Assembly: GCF_963678635.1 (NCBI RefSeq)
Contig: NC_087066.1
Coordinates: forward strand, 26,813,453 to 26,877,452
Direction: 5' to 3'
From: Symsagittifera roscoffensis
Lineage: Eukaryota > Xenacoelomorpha > Acoela > Convolutidae
DNA length: 64,000 nt
In this document: positions 1-10,400 of the stretch, piece by piece
How positions within the stretch are numbered: the first letter of the stretch is position 1
How the letters are laid out: every line of letters begins with the position of its first letter
Position numbers and translations under genes: made by a program
Notes under the pieces: generated by a model
What the model was told of the DNA's origin: nothing
What the model saw: only the letters and a program-made list of their open reading frames with translations
Databases searched by the model: none

Positions 1-85
1 TTTTTATCTTATTTTCCAGCTTTTATTGATATAATATATTGGCATCCAAATTTTAGACACAGTCAGTCCAAACTGCGTGTCATAA

Positions 86-364
86 AATAGTGACGAAAAG
101 AAATTCTTGCTGGTGAAAATACTGAACTCCCGAGATAAGGTGGTATCGGCCCAATCGCTTTCTAATTCAGTGACCGTGTCAGTTGACACAAAAAAGCAGC
201 AAAGTTGTGTTTCTCAGAGCGGGTATTTCAATAAAGCCAAAAGCATCTCCCCTCAAGCCGTCCCGGCAACTTACTTGGAATTGGAATTGTCCTCTCCCCG
301 GACATCTCAGAATCAAAAACTGCCACAATTTATCAATAAACACCTTAACTACGAATCAATTTAA
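86..364 (+). CDS. possible terminal exon, unrecognised
   Basis: An open frame runs from a candidate acceptor (AAAATAG at 84-90) to a TAA at 362-364. It is richer in G+C and more protein-like (many Ser, Gln, Pro, Val) than the surrounding AT-rich sequence. It has no internal ATG near its start, so if real it is the last exon of a gene lying outside the window to the left. I see no domain. A CAATAAAC at about 335 lies inside the frame, which argues for caution. The antisense frame at 4-189 is a shadow. Chance open reading cannot be excluded. Confidence 0.25.
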   Translation, partial: NSDEKKFLLVKILNSRDKVVSAQSLSNSVTVSVDTKKQQSCVSQSGYFNKAKSISPQAVPATYLELELSSPRTSQNQKLPQFINKHLNYESI

Positions 365-542
365 CTTTTTCTAAACTTCATGGTAGAAAACAAAATGAAA
401 ACCTGATTTGAACAGCTGAGATTATCCCGATTCTGAGAGAAATTTGAAAATTTAAATTGCTTATTGAGCTTCTCATCAGTGTCAATTCTATGTACTCCGA
501 TAAAACCAATCTAATTACTCTTTCTATTTTCGTGTGGGTTTC

Positions 543-650
543 AGGGTGCATATACAAAACAGTTCCATGCAAAACAGTGCCATATAAAAGAGTCCAAAAC
601 ATCAAAAAAAATTCTTAAAAAAATCCCACAGAAAACAGTCCAAAACCAAT
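543..650 (+). repeat. AAAACAGTYC word array (dispersed repeat end)
   Basis: The words ACAAAACAGTTCCAT, GCAAAACAGTGCCAT and AAAACAGTCC follow one another. The same words recur at 58258-58390, and inverted at 58505-58612 and 1939-1983, so this is probably one end of a dispersed element. Confidence 0.45.
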
Positions 651-724
651 TGAATTTTCTGACCTTGATCTTTTGGCGCCGACAGAATTGACTTACACTT
701 TGGAAAGTTAAATCAGATCAAAAG

Positions 725-797
725 CAGAGACTTAATGGTATAGTGGTTAGAGCATTAGACTCAAGTTCTTAAGATCAAACAATGGAATCCCCGTCGG
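725..797 (+). other. tRNA-derived remnant (SINE head or tRNA pseudogene)
   Basis: TTAATGGTATAGTGGTTAGA closely matches a polymerase III A box and D arm, followed by an anticodon-arm-like AGACTCAAGTTCTTAAGA. The B box position reads AATGGAATCC instead of GGTTCGAATCC, and the acceptor arms pair poorly. I read it as a decayed tRNA-derived SINE or pseudogene, not a working tRNA. Confidence 0.4.
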
Positions 798-1061
798 CAA
801 TTATTTTCTTTCCAATTTTCCGGAAAAAGTTTGGGTAAATTTAAAAACGGGAAAATCTAGGGTACAACAAATATAGACGGATGGGTGGGGGGGGGGGTGA
901 AATCAACACTTTGTATGTATCCAATAACTTTCCGGTTTCAGGTCGACTCTAGCTCAATTTTGAAAAATCAAGGAAAACAGTTGATTTTCGAAAGTTTTTT
1001 TGTTTGGCAATGAGGAATGAATGTTAAAATTGAAAACAAAACAATTCTGATTGGGAACAAA

Positions 1062-1783
1062 TTAAATGTCATTCGGAGCAGACAAAAACGTTCCATCACA
1101 GAACCATTTATCTGATAACAATAGACAGTTTAACCCAGGTAACGTGGCGAACACAATAACCCGATTCTCATCTTGGGGACCAGAAGCGTGCAGAAAGAAC
1201 TGCTCTCCATCGTGAGTTTTCTGTAGAGCCAGAGGTAATTCGAAGCCAGTCAGCGAAGTTAGCTCTGCCATCTTTGGTCTTTTTTCGCGTAGAGCTCTAT
1301 TTACAGCTTGCTGATTAGCAGTATAACTAGGTAAATTGCAGCTGTTTGTGGGTTCACATCATATTGGGCTGAGAAAATTGTCTGCCGTGGTGTTACATCG
1401 GATACTGCTGCTCGATCCTTAAATGTTTTCTGAACGTAGGTTCTGAACTTACGTTTTTTGAGGTCAGTTGGATCGGGGAAGTAGCAGTGTTTTTCAGCGA
1501 TCTCAACGGAGCGTTCACGTATCCATTGTAACTACTTTGTGTGCAGCGCGAGGAAAGAGAGTTGTCTGACAGTTTTCGGTGTTTAATATAAGCAGACCTT
1601 TCAAATTTCAGTAACTCCGAATTTTTGATAGTAAATTTGATTTCCGTCGATAGTTAGTGAATTTCGTTCTTTTGAGTTTTGCCAAGTGTTCGCAAGTGAA
1701 GCAACTTGAACAACCTGTCTCTTTTTGCATGGAATAAATAAAGGGTCCACTCTTTTGATTGCGTTAAATTTTATGTTTTGCAT
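1062..1783 (-). pseudogene. MULE transposase fragment with FLYWCH-like N-terminal remnant
   Basis: On the minus strand a 60-residue frame (1783-1601) has a FLYWCH-like segment with LTIDGNQIYYQK. It is followed, in shifting frames through about 1500-1330, by KHCYFPDPTDLKKRKFRTYV-type sequence. A 69-residue frame (1271-1062) contains NRVIVFATLPGLNCLL and then DKWFCDGTFLSAP. The W-F-x-DGTF motif is the hallmark opening of the MULE transposase catalytic domain, where the D is the first acidic catalytic residue. FLYWCH plus MULE is a common pairing in invertebrate transposons. Stops and frame changes break the gene and the C-terminal two thirds is absent, so it is a fossil. A separate C-terminal MULE-like piece lies at 31129-31560. 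Confidence 0.55.
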
Positions 1784-2849
1784 AATTTTGCTTTTTATGA
1801 GTGGCTGCTGCTGTTATCTAGGTTTTTCTAATTTCTCTGCGATACTACTTATGTTAGCCCGATTAGTTGTCATGAAAATGTGTTGAATCCGAGAGAATTT
1901 TTTAAATTAGTTTCTGGAACAATTATCAATTCGATCAGTAGAACTGTTTTTTGGACTATTGTGTATATGACTGTTTTGTACAGGCGCGGGGTTTCAGACA
2001 CATTGACGGATCTGAATAGGCTGAAGCTTAGTCGGGTAAAATAATGTCAGAGAAAAGTACCAAAAGTGAAATCATATGGGCTTAGAGCGTATTTTATTAC
2101 TGAAGGATGGGGTTTTCACATTTCCATCCCTTTCCAAAAAATGCTTTGGCTACATTCACATTGATCTAACTCTGAATTTCGTGTGTTCTTCAGACAGTTG
2201 TCATGGTACATACAGCTTTTTTCTGTATATTTATGGGTGCAAAGTCAGTATGAGAATTTGAAAATAAAACTCGACACGGTGTCACTTGCTCTAAACAGAG
2301 GCCAGAATACAAGATTGGGTCAAAACAAACATGTTCTACTAATTTGCATCAGTTAACCGATCGTCAAACTAAATTTTAAGTCAATCAAACTGCAAGTTTG
2401 TCATGAACAGTTAAAATGTAAATTTCATACACTTTTAATGACAGCAAATTTGTTGTTTTAATGCCGAACTATGAGTAACTTAATGAAACTATAAAACAAC
2501 CCCTCTCTCTGAGATGGTTTTTGATTTTAATTCGCAGTAGAGTTATTTATTTCGCCAGATGAAAGTCTTGTGGTAAGAATTGCTGTTATGGAAATTGACT
2601 GTGACTCGCCGAATATTTCCTGCCACGAGTTAAACAACGGTTAGCAACAAACAAATAAGCCGATCGGCGGGCAATTAAATTAGAATATCAGGCTCCGAAC
2701 AGTTACATTTTTAAACGAATTTCTTAAATTTTTTTTAAATTTCAAAACTTCCAATTTGATGTTTTGAAGGAGAATACGGTTTTCGAACAGATTTTTGTAA
2801 AATTTTTGATTAAACCTTGGTAATTTTATTTTTTTTTGAAATATTTCAG
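1784..2849. other. non-coding, left flank of the GPCR gene
   Basis: AT-rich with no convincing coding frame. It contains an inverted AAAACAGT-family piece (1939-1983, ACTGTTTTTTGGACTATTGT then GACTGTTTTGTACA). The GPCR's first coding exon or promoter may lie here but I cannot place it. Confidence 0.4.
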
Positions 2850-4454
2850 AGGCGTCTAAATGTATCCGAGATGGTACATACGGTCTTATTGGTGAGTCAC
2901 CTACATTATTTCAATTTTTATTTTCATTAACATTTTTAAGCATCCCTGTCCCCCATTAAAATGAACTCTCTGCTAGTAATGCGCATTGTGGTGTTCAGGT
3001 GCGATGTGGTTGATGGGAGTGATTGGGATCATAGCTAATTCAGTCACTATTGTAGTGCTCAAACGACTCATCTCAGTCGACATAGAGGCAAGTGCATCTC
3101 AAATAATAGAATCAAGTCGAAGAAGGTTGGATTTTGAAAGTGATGACATGGAAAATTTTTTAGCTTGACCAAAAGGACTCACTTTTACTGCAAAGACTCT
3201 CTTCTTTTCCGAAAATTATTTTTATAATGCCGGCTCCGAAAATTGAAAAATAGAGCAGAATAAAGCGCCCCTCCCATCCTCAGTCGATCATAACACTACA
3301 CCCACCTGGTTAAAACAAAATATTTTTTAAAAAAATGACCACGAAATTCGTTACTATTCTTGAGAATAAAAAAAAAAACATAAAATCCCAAATGACGAAT
3401 CTATAATAAATCAACTTTTCCAATAAAAGTTTATATTAGCAATAATTTGGCAACAGTTAGCAGCAGTTTTTTTCAAACTTGAGGCATTTGAGTTTGTTTT
3501 TTGTAACTTTTGCTATTTTCGATGAACCACAATTGACGTGGGAAGGAAATGTAGCGTAGGTTTTGCTTTTTCAACGCGTTTTGTTTCTTCAAATAAAGCT
3601 CTCAGGGAATCAAATGGAATGTCACACTAAGGCTCTAACAGTCATGATTCGAGCTCTAAAATAAGTTCAAAATTTAATGGCGTCGAGAAAAATTGACCAG
3701 CATTTTTTTGGTTTGTGACATTCACCTCAATAATGATGAAACCCAATTTAATTAAACTGCAGTTTATATGCTCTTTTTACAATAATTAGTTCTCATTCTT
3801 GCAGTTTTATTACGCAATTCAATACCCTTTATTAAACATATTAACCGGGAAATTACTGGAAAAAAAATGAAAAAATGTTTCCGGAAACTTGTTCTGATTT
3901 TTTTTCGATTTTAAATATATATAATTTTTTTCAAATACATGAATTATTGAGGTTATCGGAGTATTCCTTGCTACATTCCTAGCTATATTTGTTTCCGTTC
4001 TAGCGCCAGATCATGAACTTTATCCTGATCACAATTGCACTGAATGACATCGCGTTCCAGACGCTGTTTCCCACTCTAGTGCTCTGGTTCCAGGCATACC
4101 CGGAGTACATAGAACAGTACGACTGGTACCGAAACTTCACACAACCACACAGCCCCACATTCAGGTAGATTTTTTCAAAGAATAATTCAACAGCGACTAA
4201 AAAAATTCTCACAAGGAAACAAAGCGAGTGAAAAACCACAGAAGTATAGCAAAATTTGACCTTGTAATTTTTTTTGGTCTATTAACCGGCCAAAAATACT
4301 AAAAAAGTATATAGAATACTTATGTAGCAACCGTGGGTTGATAAATTTACGCTCTTTTCTTCAAAATTTTGGGCTCATTTGTTTGGCTGCTCAATTCTGG
4401 CTGGTTTACACAGCTCTGTTACACACCCCTCTCATAAAAGTATAACAAAAAGCC

Positions 4455-4492
<38 letters not shown>

Positions 4493-7400
4493 CAGAGTTG
4501 TTTTGTGCACTTTTTTGTGAATTCAGAAGTGCTAGATCCTCTTTTTAGTCTTCGAATATCATATCAAAAAAACTCCTTAAAATTCGCCAGCTCTCGCGGA
4601 CGCTTTTTCTTAGGGATTCGACCCCCTGTCGACCCAAAGGGTCCCTCCTTCCTTTGTACTATTTTAATATATCCATTTTTGGCTGACTGACCTTAAAATT
4701 TTTCTAAACGGAGCTACTAAAAACAGTACAGTTTCAGTACTGCGCCAGTATCAGTTTATCTCTGATCGAAGATAAATCAGCGCAAAAATTCAGCAATGAA
4801 ACAAAACTGTACAGCAACATCACTGAAATTTCGCAAAAACAGCATTAAAAAGACTTTATGGCGGTTAAAAATTTTACTTACTAAGTTGAAAATGTTTTTT
4901 TAAGTCTCTCCAAGCCCGGGTTGACCAAAAATGCTTATCATCAATTCTCATAAATGGGAAATTTCTTGTCATACAATTCCATACAATTCCATACGCACAG
5001 AAAATTGTATGAAATCTCTATAATAAACATTTTCCCATAAATGTAAATTGTATGACAAACATTTTTGCCATACATGGAAGTTGTATGACAAACATTTTTC
5101 GGAAATTTTTTTTCAAATGCGGCACAAATTACCTTAACACCCATCTAATAAGCCGTGCAATCTGTGAACAGAGAAGAAAACCTGAGAAAAAAGTTTTTTT
5201 TAGAAGTTGCAACCTCAGTTTCTTAATTTTCTGCAGGAAATCTTCTCAACTCTTTAGTTAGCAGCAAGTTAGCTTAATTGATGGGTTCTTTCTTCAGATA
5301 AAGAAACTCAATCAACCAGAACTCTGGTCCCAAAGTTTTTGTGGATCAAATTCAATCCTTTATTGAGGTTACCCTCTTTTTTTTGCATTTGAGTTTGGAA
5401 ATCACTTGAAAGTTATTTGATTCGACACAAAAGTAGTTTTCGGAGCTCCATTATCTGGTTTGGTTGCTTTTCTTTGCAGATTTCACAAATCAAATCTCAG
5501 GAAAAATCAACGTGGAGCCAGAAAAGAGCCGTTTATACATCGTTTGATTAACTCACACTTAACTGTTGTTTGCAGTCTAAATGAATACTGGTTCTTCCTA
5601 AAAAGAGCACTGGATTAATCCCTATGTTTTTCAGCATCATCTTCTGAACTTGTTTTATTTATTTCCTAGCTTTGAAATTTATATTTAAGAAGCGTAGGAT
5701 GTATCCATCAATTTTGACAACCATCCACTTTTGAAAAACTATCAATTTTTTAAAAATGATTAGTACACGATGTGGAGTCCTGTTTTAGACGCAAAAGCGC
5801 CTTGTTGAGGAACTTTACAGTGAAGGGGAGAAATGTACTTAAGTTCTCCCTACAACCAGGCTTGATGCTGGACAGTCTGTTGCTTTATCTTCTGCTGGCT
5901 TACTTCCTCTGGTACTGCGCCAAGATGAAAAGTGAGTGTAAAAAATGATGAAAATCCCAAAAATACCATTGTATTTTCTAATGATGGAACCAACCACGGC
6001 TCGTCAAGCTGAACATTGAAAAACTCTTTTTGTATCAAGTTACCCCCCCCCCCCCCCCCTCCCAAATAGACCAAGTTAAGATCCTCCACAGCGTTCAATA
6101 TAAATTAAACTTGCTAAGCGCGAAAAGCTCAATTCTGATGGGCTGAAAATTCCCACTTAGAACCAAGTTAACATCCCCCCCTCTAAACGTGTTTGGGGGG
6201 GGGGGGGGGATGTTAACTTGGTCCCTCTTTTTAATTGATAGTCTATATGTTCCATTACAACGTTTTTGTGGTGAGAGAATTTCGTTTTTCTAGATGAAAT
6301 GTTTTCTTTTAATTCAGTTAACAACCAATTAGAAATGAAAATAGGATACATTGGAATGCATATGAGTTCCGCGCAAACTCTTTTTTTTCCACAAATAGGC
6401 GGGATCTATCTAAAAATCTCCCGCTCATGTGGTATCTACTAGCAAACTTCACACCTCTAAATAAAAACTGTGATTTAGCTCTAGATTTTTTTGTGAAGTC
6501 TAATTTTGTTGCATTCTGATTGCTCGAAAGTTCGCTGATTTAATATAGCTAACCATCCCCAGTTTTTTGAAACGGGGATAGGTAGGGAGATCCTTTTGAC
6601 GATAGATTTGAATGTCATACGGTATCAAAAACGTTTGGGAGATTAAAAAAGTCCAATACTCAAATTTTGTTCTCACAGGTGATAGGACGTATAATTTGGT
6701 GTGCGTGCATTTAATTGATGTATCAGTAAGTTACCGTATCAGTAAATCGATTTATGAGACAATTACATAACCAGTTGCGTCATAATAACTACTAACTGCG
6801 CTTTAAATAAACTCATCGAAAAAAATTGAAAACATTGTATGCGGATTCCAAAACAAGCCAAAATCAGATTTGTCGCGGAATCCACACCATTGCTACTTTT
6901 CTTGGATCTTTTTGCTGTTATGGATTCCACTAGCAAAGTTTTAAAACACTGCTCCGCTCAAAATCGCTCCAAAACTAGACGAAATTGCAGTATCCGCAAC
7001 CGTATTTGCGGAATCCAGAGCAGTTTGTGGAGTCCACAAACAAACAATAAGTCATGTGTATAGTTAAATTGAGCTGTTGCGGAATCCGCAACTGTACATG
7101 GAATCCGCAAGGTGCAAGTGGAACCCGCAAATTGTAAGTGGAATCCGCATTTTGTTTGCGGATTCCGTTTGCATATATGTATATATGTAGTGGCGCTTAA
7201 AATTATATCTTTTAATTACTTGATTTGATTTTACCAGAATAGAAATTTACTAGATCAGTTGTTGGGATAATGGAATCTCAATTACTCACCAGTATTTGGG
7301 ATCGATGAAATCCCAAATACTGAACTAAATCGACAATTTGCTATGCGTTGGGTTTCTAATCACTCTCAACCTAATGACTTCAAATAATGAATTTGTTCCA

Positions 7401-10400
7401 TTTTTATTTCATATTATTCCAGTTTTTGGGATTCCATCAGTACAAACACTGGCCAGTATTTGGGATTGATGGAATCCCAAACACTGACCTAATTTGGTGA
7501 TATGCTGTGTGTTGTGTTTTCATACACTTAATTCAATGACTCGAAATTTTGAAACTATTTGGTGTTGTGTCTCCAAAAAACTAAAAGATGACATCCACCG
7601 ATTTAGGTAACCAATGTTATAGGACTTGTTCATGGATTCCGCTGACAATAGTTGAGTCCTTACTTTTAAATTCCGCATTGCTAAAGATAAGAATTCCAGC
7701 TCTAGCTTTTAATTGTTCATATGCAAATTCAGCGTTGAACAAATTCGCAATCCACTTACAGTTTGCGGAACCCGATTAAATTTGCGGATTCCGCTTTTAT
7801 TTTGCAGAGTCCACTTACAGTTGCGGAACCCAAAACAAATAGCTATATTCGCTTGTAGCGGAATCCGCGACACAACAAATGTGCCGACAAATTTTACCTT
7901 ACACTCATATGTACGCGGAATCCACGGAAGTTTTGTAAGTGGAGTCCACGTACATTTTGGAACATGTTTAAGATTAGTTTCTGGAATCCAGGAACATACA
8001 GACACAAAATTGTGCGCCTATCCAGTGCACAATTTGGCCTCGTAATGAAAAAGTTTCGATTCTTTGGCTCTAAAACTTAATTTATAACATTGCTGCGCAT
8101 AATTCCAAACAAATTTTGAGGTCAAATAATTTTAAAAATGTTCCTTTAGAAATGTTGCTTTGAAAAAAATATTTTCGGTTTACTGATCACGTAATTTCTT
8201 TTTCGGCTTACGGATCTGGTCTGCCCGTTTTCGGGTTGCTGTCACATCAGTTTACTGACCTACCACCGATAATTTTTATTCCTACTTTCGAAAAAAAGAC
8301 AGAATATTTGTGCTCGGGTTTTGCTTTTTCTCCAAATATTTTTCGACATTTCGACATTTTTGGCAAAATTTGTTAAGCCATCTGGAAAATTTTGAATTCG
8401 AAAACTTAAAGTTAAACAAATAATAATTTAAAACTGTTTTATCTAAGAACATGGTATGGGGAAACTAACACGGGCTTCGTCTAACGCGCGAAACTTCGTC
8501 CTGATACGAGCTTTGTCCTGATACGAGCAGTCTTGTTCGAAGAAAAGATACGGCTTTCCGAGAAAAATACGAGAAAAAAATAATATTTAGGCTCAGGGTT
8601 TGTTTTTGCCTGGCATAATTTTGTCATACTTGTCCTGACGTTTTGATTTATGCTTTTATACCACCTGTGATTTTTTTCTGTCAATAGGTTTTTGATATTT
8701 TTTGTCTTCAACTTTTTTTTAGCATGTGGAGGAATGTTATTACAAAAAACCCTAAAAATTCCAGTCGTTGTCAATTTTTATATTTTTGACTGGATTTGTT
8801 ATTGTTTAGAGCTTAACGGGCAGCCGGAACAATTATGACGTCGCCCTTTTACGAGAAATCTTGTTTAGTTTTATCAGTTTTTTCCTCAAGCGCCTAAAAA
8901 ATTGATTGGCTGTTTGCCACCCTTTTCTTTTTCAATTTTTCAATAACTCTCGCTAAAAAAATGATCGACACTCTTTATAAAAGAAAAAATGATATTTGTT
9001 TTAGGTCAGTTTGGAGCTAGAAGATCAGTTGGGATTATCGAAGAGAAACAGAAAAAATTCAAAACTCTCTGCTGCAGGTAAAAAAGCGCAAAACTTATTT
9101 TTTGCGCTTTAAAACAGTACTAGTTGATTAATTGTACTAACAATTAATGTATATTTTTCTCAAACCAAAAAAAATGTAGAAAATTAAAAAATTTATATCT
9201 ATCAAAAAATTCCAAAAGATACCTAATACCAACTCGCTCAGCAGCAGGCTACTGATCTTGTACGAGTGTTTAATGTAGCATTCCACCACTGGTCACAGCC
9301 TATTCGATTGGCGTGTTCGTGCTGGGAGACATCTTCATGTTGGAGAAGCCCTCTTTGTTCATATCTGTGGCTCTTCTGGTGGGAGTGTGTGTGCCAGTGT
9401 TTGTACTCAACTTCTCCCGCCTGCGCAGTATGAAGAGACTGATGAAGGAGTTGGAGGAGTTGGCGGGAAACATAGAGGAGGACTCGGAGGATGAAAATGA
9501 TGAGACATCGGTTTACGGCGACAGTTAGTGTGTAATTACAGCAAAGATATACGAATTTTTTCCAAATAGGTCCAAATCAGGGGCGGATCTAGAATTTTCT
9601 CGAGGGGGGGGGGGGGCGGATTTCAAACAATTTTCGAAAATTTTGTCGACCTTTGTTTTTTTAGGACGACCAAAATGATTTTTCGAGCTCTCCCAAAGCA
9701 CTGTTTTATCTTCTGTCCCTATTTTGGCCAAATTTTCTGCGCCGCAGGCGAATCTTTGAAAAAGCAGGCCAAACAGCGTTTTTAGCACATTTTGGAAAAA
9801 TTTTGCCAAAAAATTGCCAGAAAATTTTTAGGGTCCGTCGCCAAAAATTGATATCTCAAAATAGTACAAAGTCGGGACCCTTTGGGTCGGCAGGGGGTCG
9901 AATCCCTGAGGAGAGGAGCGTCTGACCCCCCCCCCCCCCCCCCCCCCCCCTCCCCCTCCTAAATCCGCCCCTGGTCCAAATAAAGATCTTATATACACCT
10001 ATTATTATTCTATTAGTCTTACTTTTTATTTCTTGTTAGCTTGAGTCGTATTCGAATTTTTGTGGCTATACGACTATCGCTCTATTCTCTTCAGCTGAAG
10101 TTAAGAAATCACATCTGAGTTAACCAACCTCAAAATCCAGTGGATGATCAAGGATTTTCTTGAAAGTAGCGAGTTTAAAAAAAACATCAAAGACTTTTTT
10201 AGGCCCTGCAAATTAATTTTCCGAGCTCTCCCAAATCACTATGAAGACCCTATTTTGACCAAAACTTTTGCGCCGCTGGAAATTTTTGATTCCTGATTTA
10301 AAAAAATAGGTTAGTAAAAAAAAACATTTTTGGCCATTTTTCGGAAATTTATTGTCGAAAAAGATGTTTTTTTTTCTAGTCGCGCACTTCCTACCTCAAA

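Larger units (their letters stand above)
365..1020. other. non-coding stretch with repeat scraps
   Basis: No gene is visible. It contains an array of AAAACAGT-type words (about 543-650), a tRNA-derived remnant (about 725-795) and a G tract near 885-898. Confidence 0.5.
4165..5788 (+). other. GPCR intron 3
   Basis: This intron runs from GTAGAT to TGTTTTAG. It holds a (CAT)12 microsatellite, a reversed fragment of the hAT-like repeat (about 4596-4703), and short inverted ACAATT/AATTGT words (4970-5095). I see no further exon in it. One open frame at 5482-5615 is possible but is not needed to join the flanking exons. Confidence 0.5.

Noticed and set aside
725-797. Functional tRNA gene
   Set aside because: Good A box but decayed B box and unpaired acceptor stem.
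4379-4690. 103-codon frame with poly-Ser
   Set aside because: Made by the (CAT)12 repeat within a GPCR intron and a hAT-like fragment.
5482-5615. Extra GPCR exon after TTTTCTTTGCAG
   Set aside because: Open for about 45 codons, but the flanking exons already join in phase without it and no suitable donor follows.
7588-8045. Open frames of 63-110 codons on both strands
   Set aside because: They fall in the GGAATCCGC-rich element and are not kept in its other copies.
9525-9809. 94-codon minus-strand frame as a hAT transposase
   Set aside because: No transposase motif; it lies in a 396-bp MITE.
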